Below are positions 9,494 to 18,144 of a stretch of 64,000 nucleotides of DNA, piece after piece. Positions within the stretch are counted from its first letter, which is position 1; each line of letters begins with the position of its first letter. The notes under the pieces were generated by a model, which had not been told where the DNA came from, did no database searches, and saw nothing but the letters and a program-made list of their open reading frames with translations. The stretch lies in contig PCBK01000133.1 of assembly GCA_002731275.1 (NCBI GenBank), positions 50,183 through 114,182 on the forward strand, given 5' to 3'. The position numbers and the translations under genes were made by a program. The DNA is from Deltaproteobacteria bacterium. Lineage in GTDB: Bacteria; Myxococcota_C; UBA6777.

Positions 9494-9770
9494 CTACTCG
9501 ACTCCTTGCTTCAAAAATGAAATCTCTCAAACGAATTGTTTTTGACCTTCCTAAGTTGATGTCATTTAAACCTACTCTATCTCTCCAACTTTTTCAAAGT
9601 GGACTTCTTGTGTATGTTTTGAAACCCGCAAAAGGGGTTGTGTTGGAGAAGGGGCGATATGGATGTCGCTCCCTGCGAATGTTCACCTGTTGCCTTTGTA
9701 TGTGAATTGGGGTTTTGAGATCTTTGGATGCATTGGGAGATGGACTTTCTTGTTGTGTTGGGGGAAGTTG
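9494..9770. other. Intergenic region with weak terminator-like hairpin
   Basis: A 277-base gap between two minus-strand genes. On the minus strand, around 9628-9645, AACCCC-TTTTGC-GGGTT followed by TCAAAAC could form a short hairpin that ends transcription from the protease-nuclease gene. It must also hold the promoter and ribosome site (AAGGAG, about 9502-9507) of the EAD-ankyrin gene. No other structure was seen. Confidence 0.3.
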
Positions 9771-11918
9771 TCAGATGAAAATGATCTCGGAGGGATCTTG
9801 TAGAGCCAGTGTTGCGGACTCTGTCTGGATCTTCATGGGATCGTGTTCCGAGAGCTCACCAAAAGAAAGTCCTGTCTTCTGCTCGATCCATGCGATCGAT
9901 TGTTGGTACGTTTTATGCGCTCCAAATACAAACTCTTCCTCTTGCAGATAATCCTCTTGTGACATCGAATATCCCGTTGCGGTCAATTTCCCCGTCTCAT
10001 CGTGCTGAAAAACAATGATCTTCCAGAACAATACAGGGATCTGGATGTCGTATCGAAATGGATCGTCTTCTTGAAATACCGGACCCGTGAATACGGAGAT
10101 GTTCATGTCGTCTTCGCGCGCATGATCCAATGCGTAATCTTCGAGCCGCAGCCAAATACCCGCATTGAATGGTTGCATTTGAGGGACTGCGTTTGTCACG
10201 TGCATAGAGTCGTCATTTCCCCTCTTGGCTGCTGCATCCGAACCCCATACCGGATCTTCACGCCTTGTCATATGACCCCGGCTGAACTTTGGTGGGTTAC
10301 CATAACACTCCTTGCGGATTTGGTATTCTCTCGGTATACGAGGATCATATCTCCAACCTGTGCGCTTCTTTTTCTTCGACTTACTGCCGCTGATGTTGAC
10401 CGCGCTGTAAAAACACATCCTTCTGTGTTTGTTCATGACCACCGAAAAATGCTGATAGTCCAAAACAGAGAGTCCCTCCTCTCCATCGAAGTCAAACGTC
10501 AAGATGTCCTCTTCGTGTTTGGTAAATGCTGGAAGAGGGACGTTAAACGTATCACCAAGAAAGTCAGCCTTGTAACCTTGGCGGACACCTCGGCGAGATT
10601 TGTATTCATCGGCCTTTGAACCCTCGCTAAACACCGATGCCTTTTCATCTTTTTCGGGGAACGATGGGAGCCCACCTTGTATTGGGGGTTCATTTGGAGC
10701 TGTTGATGATGGGGGAGTCGTTGAGGGAGCTGTCGCAGGGGTTGGGGATGGTGGGGTGGGTTGAGGGGCCAACGCCGTTTGTGTATCTCCAACCTGAATG
10801 GTGACATTGATAGGGATTGTTAGTGTGATCGCGTTTGATTCAGGATGAGCTGTTGTCGTAAATGGCGTTTCCGTTGGCTTCTCTACCATGATTCTTTCTC
10901 CTGGAGAGTGGATGGTTGCTCCCTGGCTGATTTGGTGGAGTCGCTCGCTGATCAGCGTCGACGGAACCGCATAGTTGGCCTTCAGAAATCGACCCGCAAA
11001 GTGTATACCAACCGCTTGCCCTGTTTCCAAGTCGAGCACAACCGAGCCTGAATTGCCCCCAAGTGTCGACGCATCATGTTCGAAGTATGTTGGTGTTACA
11101 TTCATCACCATACCCGGTGCCAACCGTTTCTTGTTGTAGATGTTCCCAAAGAGCTTCTCCATCAACTCCTGATCTGGTAGCCTCAAATCTCTCGCGGGGT
11201 AGCCGATAATCGCAATATTTTTCTTTTGTTTGGGACCTTGTTGTGAAAGTGAAATGGGTTCACGCTCACAAGGTTTGACCTGCAAAAATGCGAGATCTGG
11301 ACCTTTCTTCCCTTCGATGTGGAGGATCCTTACCAAGTCAAAATGAGCTTCTCTGGGATTTTCGAACTCTTCTAGAAAATCGATACGTGCTTTGACGGCC
11401 CCGCCTCTGAAACCCCTACCAAAAGAAAAGGCTCCATTTCTCTCCACCGCGAATGCGCTTGCGACATGTCGGTTGGTCACAATGATATCTGGTGTGACCA
11501 ACCAGCCCGTCCCTGCCCAATCTCTTCGATGGCCCTGAAGTTCAATACGTCCAACCGCAGGAATTGCCTTCTTGAGATACTTGGAAGCTTCTTGTAAACG
11601 AGTCTTCCAAGTTGCGCTCTCTGGATCTTGGAACTTTAACTCTGCTTCGTCGCGATAGACCCTGAGTACAGGACGTCCTGTCCTATATACTATCGTCTCA
11701 AGATCCAAGCCTACAGGGAGGTATGGAGTGCCTTCTGGAATGGGAGTCAACACTTCTGGTGTTGGCTGGAGACTTCGCGTAGGAGTGAGGATTTCCAGGA
11801 CGGGCTTATTTTGTCCGGTATAGACGTCTAGCTCTTTTTTGAGCTCTTCACCAAGTTCTTGATCTCTCTCTTGTACCCGACTCAACGCTTCTTTGAAGGG
11901 GGTATTCCCTGTACTCAT
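9771..11918 (-). CDS. Trypsin-like serine protease fused to NUC1-type DNA/RNA nuclease
   Basis: A 715-residue fusion. Residues about 110-330 are a chymotrypsin-fold protease: His151 in VTNRHVAS, Asp208 in GPDLAFLQV and Ser290 in LGGNSGSVV. A Pro/Thr/Ser-rich linker spans about 350-415. Residues about 445-690 are a DNA/RNA non-specific endonuclease: the SRGHM motif with general base His549, then HVTNAVPQMQPFNAGIW with the metal-ligand Asn585. All the key residues of both enzymes are present. There is no signal peptide, so it should act in the cytoplasm. The chosen ATG at 11918 lies seven bases after AAGGAG. The protease could release or activate the nuclease, or a neighbour (inference). It lies downstream of the 12003-12764 gene, with a 26-base palindrome between them. 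Confidence 0.88.
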   Translation of the reverse strand: MSTGNTPFKEALSRVQERDQELGEELKKELDVYTGQNKPVLEILTPTRSLQPTPEVLTPIPEGTPYLPVGLDLETIVYRTGRPVLRVYRDEAELKFQDPESATWKTRLQEASKYLKKAIPAVGRIELQGHRRDWAGTGWLVTPDIIVTNRHVASAFAVERNGAFSFGRGFRGGAVKARIDFLEEFENPREAHFDLVRILHIEGKKGPDLAFLQVKPCEREPISLSQQGPKQKKNIAIIGYPARDLRLPDQELMEKLFGNIYNKKRLAPGMVMNVTPTYFEHDASTLGGNSGSVVLDLETGQAVGIHFAGRFLKANYAVPSTLISERLHQISQGATIHSPGERIMVEKPTETPFTTTAHPESNAITLTIPINVTIQVGDTQTALAPQPTPPSPTPATAPSTTPPSSTAPNEPPIQGGLPSFPEKDEKASVFSEGSKADEYKSRRGVRQGYKADFLGDTFNVPLPAFTKHEEDILTFDFDGEEGLSVLDYQHFSVVMNKHRRMCFYSAVNISGSKSKKKKRTGWRYDPRIPREYQIRKECYGNPPKFSRGHMTRREDPVWGSDAAAKRGNDDSMHVTNAVPQMQPFNAGIWLRLEDYALDHAREDDMNISVFTGPVFQEDDPFRYDIQIPVLFWKIIVFQHDETGKLTATGYSMSQEDYLQEEEFVFGAHKTYQQSIAWIEQKTGLSFGELSEHDPMKIQTESATLALQDPSEIIFI

Positions 11919-11937
11919 CAGCAACCTCCTTGATCAG

Positions 11938-11963
11938 GTTGTTGGAGCGTACGCTCCAACAAC
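11938..11963. repeat. Perfect 26-bp palindrome between two defence genes
   Basis: Reading outwards from the central GTAC, all 13 bases on each side are complementary (arms GTTGTTGGAGCGT). It begins about 20 bases upstream of the protease-nuclease ATG, next to its ribosome site, and 40 bases after the stop of the gene before it. It could act as an intercistronic hairpin limiting read-through or translation, or as a dimeric repressor site. No T run follows it. Confidence 0.65.
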
Positions 11964-12002
11964 CCACGGCTTTAGGGAAGAACACGTTTCGATGTTTAGA
12001 GT

Positions 12003-12764
12003 TTAGCTTTGGAAGAAGCCTTCTTCTTCGGTCGCTTCTGCTTTTTTGTTGGGTTTTCGCTCGGAGAGTCCGAGACTGATCCTGTAATCTTTGCGATCAC
12101 GAAAGACTGTTTTGGCGACGCTGGACCAATCTTCAAACCACAATTCGAGGTCGAAGAGTGCTTTGATATAATCATCTTTCTCTTGTTTTGTTGGGAGAAA
12201 GTTTTGTAATTCAGGGACATCTTTCAAGATCCTGAGATGGTTTTCAAGACCCGCGAGAATGTCGTCTGTGATGATAGAACGTTCATTCAATAACTTCATC
12301 GCGGCTTTGTCTTGCTCGCGGGTTTTGCTGCGGCTTTTGTCTGTCCCATCGCGGAGAGCCTTGTAGCGTTCGACATAAAGGGAGACACTCTTGATCGCAT
12401 CATCTCCTCGTGCGGCTTTCAAGTCACCACCAAACATGTATTTGTGCTGACTTGGGAAGCGGATAGCCAAAGCAGCGTGTGTGAGAGCAAAGTTGGGTTC
12501 ATCCCAATTGTCGACAAACACAAGGGATTGGGCGTAATCTGGGTTGGTGGAAGGGATCTCTTCGGGGATTTGTAGAGTTGTGACTCTATTAAGAATGGAT
12601 TGTCCTTCGTTATGGATTGCTTTGCTGTATCCAAACTCTTGCAAGCGCATGAAGATGACCGGGCGACGGGCAATTGCTTGCAAGAAAGTAAACATTCTTC
12701 CTGGGTAACGAAGAGCTTTGCTACGTGACATTGTGCGATCTTTGTAAGTCAGTTCGTTTGACAT
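12003..12764 (-). CDS. Uncharacterised 253-residue defence-island protein
   Basis: I do not recognise a named family. The protein is predicted soluble and largely helical. It begins MSNELTYKDRTMSRSKALRYPGR-like (a conserved-looking basic N-terminus) and has a central NWDEPNFALTHAALAIRFPSQ segment with the look of a conserved core. A charged helical stretch (residues about 140-175, many Lys, Arg, Asp and Glu) follows, and a Lys/Glu-rich tail ends EEEGFFQS. The ATG at 12764 has GGGGA upstream; an earlier in-frame start at 12872 adds 36 residues without a ribosome site. It sits first in a minus-strand run with the protease-nuclease and the EAD-glutaminase genes, so a role with them, for example as a chaperone or inhibitor, is possible but unproven. 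Confidence 0.6.
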   Translation of the reverse strand: MSNELTYKDRTMSRSKALRYPGRMFTFLQAIARRPVIFMRLQEFGYSKAIHNEGQSILNRVTTLQIPEEIPSTNPDYAQSLVFVDNWDEPNFALTHAALAIRFPSQHKYMFGGDLKAARGDDAIKSVSLYVERYKALRDGTDKSRSKTREQDKAAMKLLNERSIITDDILAGLENHLRILKDVPELQNFLPTKQEKDDYIKALFDLELWFEDWSSVAKTVFRDRKDYRISLGLSERKPNKKAEATEEEGFFQS

Positions 12765-13035
12765 GGGTGTGTCCCCTGTTTTTGTGCGGCTAAGCACTCT
12801 ATCCTTCGGTTTTATGACAAGGACGAGATGTTTTGCAGCGGTTTTTGTGTATTTGTGCACCAAGACAACCACACAAGATTGCAGAAGTCAAGGGCATATT
12901 TGATGTCGATTTTATTTTGGAAGACTCCAATGTTTCGAGAATATGTGTTTTTGCCTTGTGCGGCGTACAAGGAAGCTAGAGAGGCCTTCCGCGAAGCCAT
13001 ACTTACACCAGACAAAGCAACAACTCTACTTCGTG

Positions 13036-13358
13036 AAGCTTGTGCGAGGAGTACTGAAGCGGAAGGTGAGTCTATTGGAGCTTGTGTTGTGACAAAGGGA
13101 GCTAGTTTCCGGTGTCATGAAGCTTGGATCAGGTCTCCAGGGAGCTTGTGCAACGGAGTCAAGCTCCTCTTGGCCGATGTTTTAGCGTTCACTTTGTATG
13201 CACAGGATATCCATGTTCTACGTACGAGCTTCCGTATTTGCTGCACAAGCTCCAAAACATGTGTTTTTGTAGATGATTATGGCTGGAACAAGATTTTTGA
13301 TCGGGCGAGATCGTTTCCGGACTCGCTGCACAAGCTTCCACGCTCGCTGCACAAGCTC
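13036..13358. repeat. Six scattered copies of an AGCTTGTGCA-like element in a divergent intergenic region
   Basis: The region 12765-13708 separates the two divergent arms of the defence island. It holds three forward copies of (A/G)AGCTTGTG(C/T) at 13036, 13078 and 13142, and three reversed copies of CTGCACAAGCT at 13241, 13326 and 13347. GGAGCTTGTGCA (13141-13152) pairs perfectly with TGCACAAGCTCC (13242-13253). GGAGCTTG also pairs locally with CAAGCTCC ending at 13166. Copies in the second half are followed by C or TCC. Symmetric, spaced copies suggest binding sites for a regulator or an RNA structure. No CRISPR-like spacing is seen. No convincing gene was found in 12873-13500. Confidence 0.5.
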
Positions 13359-13506
13359 ATGATATTGCGTTGACAACAACGAAAAAAGGTTGTACTCACG
13401 AAAGTCACTTCAAGAAAAAAGTATTTCCTTGCATCAACCTAACACGGATATACATACGTGCCGTGTTTGTAAGGCTATTGGAAAAAAGCGCACGAAGGAG
13501 GATTTG

Positions 13507-13692
13507 ATGGAGCCTCAGGCGAGGCATGAGGAGAAGGCATGGCCACCGCCATATCGACGACGAAGAAGAGAGCGTACGTGTGCTCTCCGAGACCTTGGGT
13601 TTCGCCTCTCTGAGGCCTATGCTTGCGGTTTCAACTGCAACCTCCACATGCGTTTCTTTTTCCTCTATACTTTTTTTCTTACAATAGCCTAA
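13507..13692 (+). CDS. Possible small ORF upstream of the EAD1 protease
   Basis: A 61-residue reading frame begins with an ATG five bases after AAGGAGG, a strong ribosome site, and stops 16 bases before the protease ATG. The predicted peptide has a basic middle (YRRRRRER) and a hydrophobic C-terminus (FFFLYTFFLTIA), so it could be a small membrane peptide. I recognise no family, and the composition could be chance. It would be cotranslated with the protease as a small partner or leader if real. Confidence 0.25.
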   Translation: MEPQARHEEKAWPPPYRRRRRERTCALRDLGFRLSEAYACGFNCNLHMRFFFLYTFFLTIA

Positions 13693-13708
13693 GCGACAGG
13701 AGAATGTG

Positions 13709-14782
13709 ATGAGCTTTTTGGATGACCTCCCGCTGGATTGGACCAAGGCAGAGACTCGTGAATTGCATCGAATACTCTCGGCAGCTTTTTCGACACAAAA
13801 GAGTGTAAAGCAGATCACAGAAAAGGCAGGCTTGCCTCCAGAAGATCTACCCTTTGCCGCCGATACGGTCAGAGAGTTATGGCACGAAACAATGAACACG
13901 TTACGCAAAAGGGATCAATTGCGTACTTTGCTCGAAAAGGCGGTTGAAGATCGAAACGCGAAGAGTTACCACGAACCTCTCCAAAGGATGCTGGATGATG
14001 CCGATATTCCTGTTTCGTCAAGGGAAGCTGGAGAAGGAAAACCAAGCTTTTGGGAAGATGAGCCTGTCACAGAAGATTTGTATTTGGAGCGCTTGCTCGC
14101 GAATGGGAAGCGACTCTTACCGGTGACTCTTCTTGGACAGCTTAGTGTTGCAGCACAGAGCGTCGCCAAGCTGTTTATGCAATTTAATGGACATAAGGCA
14201 TATGGCACAGGGTTTCTTGTCACAAAGAACCTCTTGTTGACAAATCACCATAACGTCCACATCGAATTTGATCACCGTCAACAAGGAAAGAAAATCTATC
14301 TCGCCGAAAATATTGTCGCAGAGTTCGAAGTGAACGGAGAGACTGTTGAGGTGAGTTGTTCGAGATATCAAACAGAAGGAGAGGGGGAGTATCTTGAGAG
14401 CGAAGAGCATGATTGGGCTCTTTTGCAATTGAAACATCCGATTGAAGGGGTTGACCCGTTGAATTTGGGGTCTCGTTTTGATGTCCAGGAGCGGGATTTT
14501 CTGGTGATCATCCAGCATCCAGGCGGAGGTGAAAAGCAATTTGCCCTTGAACACGAGGCTGTCCGTGGAGTGACCGATTTACATGTTCAGTACCTTGCGG
14601 AGACGGATGCTGGTTCATCAGGCTCACCAGTATTAAATGATAGGATGGAGGTGGTTGCTTTGCATCGGGCTGCCTTCTGCGATATCGTTGACGTCGATGG
14701 TGAAAATGTGGAGGTCTGGTACAACTTGGGAGTGCGTATCGATCAAATTGTTGGTAGGCTGGAAAGGTACGGTGTGATTTGA
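13709..14782 (+). CDS. EAD1-linked V8/trypsin-like serine protease
   Basis: A 357-residue cytoplasmic protein. Residues about 14-96 are an effector-associated domain 1 (EAD1): LHRILSAAF, then AGLPPEDL, LW and LRTLLEKAVEDRNA. Residues about 145-350 are a chymotrypsin-fold protease close to the V8/glutamyl endopeptidase type: His181 in LLTNHHNV, Asp235 in EHDWALLQL and Ser304 in DAGSSGSPV. All three catalytic residues are present. The ATG at 13709 has AGGAG six bases upstream. The EAD1 closely matches residues 360-442 of the next gene, 80 bases downstream in the same direction. The two proteins are therefore likely to bind each other through a homotypic EAD1 contact, the known role of these domains in conflict systems. 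The protease substrate is unknown. Confidence 0.88.
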   Translation: MSFLDDLPLDWTKAETRELHRILSAAFSTQKSVKQITEKAGLPPEDLPFAADTVRELWHETMNTLRKRDQLRTLLEKAVEDRNAKSYHEPLQRMLDDADIPVSSREAGEGKPSFWEDEPVTEDLYLERLLANGKRLLPVTLLGQLSVAAQSVAKLFMQFNGHKAYGTGFLVTKNLLLTNHHNVHIEFDHRQQGKKIYLAENIVAEFEVNGETVEVSCSRYQTEGEGEYLESEEHDWALLQLKHPIEGVDPLNLGSRFDVQERDFLVIIQHPGGGEKQFALEHEAVRGVTDLHVQYLAETDAGSSGSPVLNDRMEVVALHRAAFCDIVDVDGENVEVWYNLGVRIDQIVGRLERYGVI

Positions 14783-14862
14783 CCTGCAGTGCAAGATGTC
14801 ATACCGTTTGTAGGAGGTATGGGATGGTCCCACCCTTTGGATGATGATCTGCTGGAGTTGAG

Positions 14863-17637
14863 ATGAATTTACTTTCCCAGGATGAGATTTTGGCGTTGCA
14901 CCAGGCGGCGGTTGTGTTGGGTCTTAATAGAGACACGTTGCTTTCGGGACTTCATCGTGGATTTGTTGGTTCTTTGAGGAGCGCTGGCTCAACTTCGACA
15001 CAGTTGTTGATGGATTTATACGCTCTCAACCGGATCGAAAAACTGATGGATGGTACTGTTCCTTTGCTCATATGGTTGCAAAATGCCTCTCATCTATCAT
15101 CATATACTCCCGAAGGGGATGTGTTTCGGGATGTCTTGGAGAAGCTAAAGGAGAAGGGAGGACAGCAGACATCTACTGTTTCAGAGAAAACGGAAGAAAG
15201 GGGCTCCAAGCAGCCTTCAGAGAAGGACTTTCGTTTTATCACGGACGCATTGAAGCCATTTAGACGTGCTGGTTGCAACATTTTTTGGGAGGATGGGCTT
15301 ATCCAGGTCAAAGCGATGTCGAAACTCTTTGATGTCTGGAAGCTCATGGAGCTTTCTGATTTGTTGGCGGGTGTTCAAAGTCTCAATTTGGATGGTTGTC
15401 AATTGGGTCCACAAGATTTTCAGATGTTCTTGAAGCACCCTTTGGATGCTCTTAAACATTTATCCTTGGCTGAGAACAAGCTGGAGCATGCTTCATTTGC
15501 TGCGCTTACACGAACATCCTATTTCTCTCAATTGGAGACGTTGGTACTTCGGAACAACAACATCAAAAATCTTGGTGAAGAGAGTGTTAAGAAGTTTCCT
15601 AATGGTATTCAACTCAAAGCGCTCAATCTCGACGGTAATGGCTTGTATGATGCAGATCTTGGTGTTTTGCTTGCGCGTGGTCTCTTGAAGAACATCGAAG
15701 TCTTGGAATTACGTGAGAATTACATCACGGACAAAGGTACTGAGTTGTTGGCTGACTACGAAAATTCTTTTCGTTCATTGAAGTCTCTCAATCTTTGGAG
15801 CAATCGTGTGGGGGAAGAGGGGCGGCAAAGATTGGAGCTTCACTTTGGGAGCGAGCTCAAAGAGGGGCTCAATCTCAAGGGACAAGAGGTTGATGAGCCT
15901 GCACGTTTGTTTATCGATATGCACCCCTATCCCTTTGACAGCCCCGAAGGACAGAAGCTGCATCAGATTTTGAAAGAGACATATGATAGTGTCTCGTCGC
16001 TCGTTTCTCTTGTTGGGCGGGTGGGGATTCAAAAAGGAGATCTCCATCTTGCACAAGCACCAACGTACATTTGGAGGGATGTCATCGAGCTTGCAGGTAA
16101 GCATGGGCGTTTGAGACAGTTACTTCGTGAAGTTCTTGGGGATAAGAATGCAGCTGCGAGACATGACGATATCAGGTCTTTGCTTGGGCTTGGACCTGGA
16201 GAGTTTTTGGCAAAAAGATGCTCCCCTCTTTTGCTTCTTGATAGTGAAGAAAGTCAAATTCACTCTACCGAAACTACCAACGAAAAGAAGAGTGCTATAT
16301 CACTTCTCCACCAAAACAACTCCTATCAGGATAGCCTCCAAGCTGGCGAGCCAGAGGTACTCTTCGCCTCTGCTTTTCTATGCCACAGCAAAAAAGATGG
16401 GGAATTGGTCGAAGCTGTCTCTTTGGAGTTGGGGAGATTGGGCGTAACTTCATGGATGGACAAGAACGAACTGCTCCCTGGAGCCTCCCTATCCACCGCC
16501 TTACGTGAGGCAATACGACAACATGCTATCATCGTTGTTTTCCTATCTCGAGCGGCTTTGGAATCAGATTGGGTTAAAGATGAATTGTCCTTCGCCTTGG
16601 AGTTGGAAGATACGCCAGATCAAAGTTGTCACATCGTTCCTGTATACATTGATGATTGTTTGAGTCTGGTTCGTTCTAGTCCACTTCTGAGTTCCAGATG
16701 GTTGCATCCAGACGGACGCAGAGTCGAACGATTGGGTATCTCTGTTGATGGTTCGGGAGTTATCGGAACAAGTTCTTTGACTATCGCACAAAAAATAGCA
16801 GAGAAAGTATATGAAAACATGGGCATATCTAGGTGCTCGGAGGTTGTGCTCTGTGTTGATCAGCGTGGAAGAGCTACGAGGGGATCAAGTATCCAAAGCA
16901 TCCCAGCAAACCTTCAAATCTCTGGAGCTCCGGTCCTGATTTTTCGTCCTTCTTCTGATAGTGGGGCGCAATCGGAGACTTTAAAAGGTGAAGAATGGTC
17001 GATTGTATACTCCCGAATGAAGTGGGCACTACAGAAAGCCTTTGGAAATATTCGTGGTGTTCAACCAAAAAAGGTGCATATCACTGGAACTTCTCAACTG
17101 GGTTTTCCTTTTATGCTTGGGCGGTACTTCAATCGCAATTCATCCATAGATTTGTTCTGTTACGGTCCTGGTGGTCCTTTTGATAATCAGGGGCAGATCC
17201 GACATATGCCACTCAATGGTGGCGATCCTCATTGTCAAACTCCTGATAAGAGGATTCCAGCACTTAAAGATGGCGAAAAATACCCTGAAATTTCGCTTTT
17301 CCTAGGCTCTGGAAACTACGTATCTGATGTTTTGGAATACTTGAAGGAACATCCAGAATGTGGACCTCTTGTTTGGTATGGAAGTTCTCGCTTTTCAGAT
17401 AACGAGCAGGTGATGAAGTACATCGCTAACGTAGTGTCTCTTCTCTTGCGTTTAAAGGAAGAGCACCAAACACGGAAAGTTTACTTTTTTTGTGGACTTC
17501 CCTTCCATGTTTTACCGTTGTTGGGGGCAAATCTGCTCCATGTAATGGACAATGTCATTTTCATGGAGTTCCTTAGGGACTTAGTTGGTTCGGGGGGGTG
17601 CATTGGTGATATGTATGAGGCTCTTTCTGATGAATAA
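14863..17637 (+). CDS. EAD-LRR-EAD1-TIR-SAVED cyclic-nucleotide-sensing effector
   Basis: A 924-residue protein. Residues 1-98 match the EADs of the 7121-9493 protein (LYALNR, DGTVPLLIWLQNA). Residues about 165-330 are leucine-rich repeats (VQSLNLDGC, ALNLDGNG, LELRENYITD, LNLWSNRVGEEG). Residues 360-442 are an EAD1 (LHQILKETY, LRQLLREVLGDKNA). Residues about 499-650 are a TIR domain: SAFLCHSKKD, WMDKNELLPG, and the NADase Glu574 in WVKDELSFAL. Residues about 655-924 resemble SAVED (KVHITGTSQLGFPFMLGRYF and KVYFFCGLPFHVLPLLGANL), which binds cyclic oligonucleotides. TIR-SAVED is a known signal-activated NADase type in CBASS. Here the neighbour is a type III CRISPR operon, so the Cas10 product is the likely ligand (inference). 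GGAG lies five bases before the ATG. Confidence 0.88.
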   Translation: MNLLSQDEILALHQAAVVLGLNRDTLLSGLHRGFVGSLRSAGSTSTQLLMDLYALNRIEKLMDGTVPLLIWLQNASHLSSYTPEGDVFRDVLEKLKEKGGQQTSTVSEKTEERGSKQPSEKDFRFITDALKPFRRAGCNIFWEDGLIQVKAMSKLFDVWKLMELSDLLAGVQSLNLDGCQLGPQDFQMFLKHPLDALKHLSLAENKLEHASFAALTRTSYFSQLETLVLRNNNIKNLGEESVKKFPNGIQLKALNLDGNGLYDADLGVLLARGLLKNIEVLELRENYITDKGTELLADYENSFRSLKSLNLWSNRVGEEGRQRLELHFGSELKEGLNLKGQEVDEPARLFIDMHPYPFDSPEGQKLHQILKETYDSVSSLVSLVGRVGIQKGDLHLAQAPTYIWRDVIELAGKHGRLRQLLREVLGDKNAAARHDDIRSLLGLGPGEFLAKRCSPLLLLDSEESQIHSTETTNEKKSAISLLHQNNSYQDSLQAGEPEVLFASAFLCHSKKDGELVEAVSLELGRLGVTSWMDKNELLPGASLSTALREAIRQHAIIVVFLSRAALESDWVKDELSFALELEDTPDQSCHIVPVYIDDCLSLVRSSPLLSSRWLHPDGRRVERLGISVDGSGVIGTSSLTIAQKIAEKVYENMGISRCSEVVLCVDQRGRATRGSSIQSIPANLQISGAPVLIFRPSSDSGAQSETLKGEEWSIVYSRMKWALQKAFGNIRGVQPKKVHITGTSQLGFPFMLGRYFNRNSSIDLFCYGPGGPFDNQGQIRHMPLNGGDPHCQTPDKRIPALKDGEKYPEISLFLGSGNYVSDVLEYLKEHPECGPLVWYGSSRFSDNEQVMKYIANVVSLLLRLKEEHQTRKVYFFCGLPFHVLPLLGANLLHVMDNVIFMEFLRDLVGSGGCIGDMYEALSDE

Positions 17638-18144
17638 GCATTGATGTAAACAACGCTCAAGGCATAAGGTATACTACGCTTAATGTAGGATCTTTCTTGC
17701 TCCCTTGAGGCTGTGTTGGACTACATTGACAAAAAACTCTTGCAAGAGTTTCCAGGTTTGTGTACTATCCCCAAATCAACATGAACAGCATCTTTGATAT
17801 GCTTCTCTGATAAAACAGCTTGTTACAACTTCGATATCTTGTCTTTAGATTGTCACACGTGGTGAGTTGGTGGACATGAGTATGTTGTATCTCTTGAATT
17901 TTGAAGTCGTATTCCGAAAAAAAAAAGACATGACTCTCTCTTGTCTGCCGATATTTGCTGGTTTTTATATTGGCGGTGGAGTTGTGAAGGGGATAGGAGC
18001 GATGAAGCTCTCTCTTCCGATAAAGAAAGACCTCACCCTATTACATTCTTATCAGGGCTGTAGCTTACGCTTATTTCTGTTTGTTGGGCTGTCGGTGATA
18101 TTGTGTTGATGGCTCTGTTCCTTGCTTGAAGGAGGTTTGGCCTT
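17638..18144. other. Intergenic region before the cmr operon
   Basis: A gap of 507 bases that presumably holds the cmr promoter. It is AT-rich, with a run of ten A at 17917-17926. AAGGAGG at 18129-18135 is the ribosome site for cmr1. I saw no direct repeat with spacers, no hairpin of note and no credible gene. Confidence 0.4.

Noticed and set aside
13036..13358. Possible degenerate CRISPR array
   Set aside because: Copies are only 10-12 bases, occur in both orientations and have irregular spacing (about 20 to 90 bases).
12828..13373. A 181-codon plus-strand frame in the divergent region
   Set aside because: It has no ribosome site, overlaps the start of the opposite gene, and its sequence is dominated by the repeated AGCTTGTGC elements rather than protein-like composition.
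17867..18109. An 80-codon frame upstream of cmr1
   Set aside because: No ribosome site and it spans the A10 run; composition looks non-coding.
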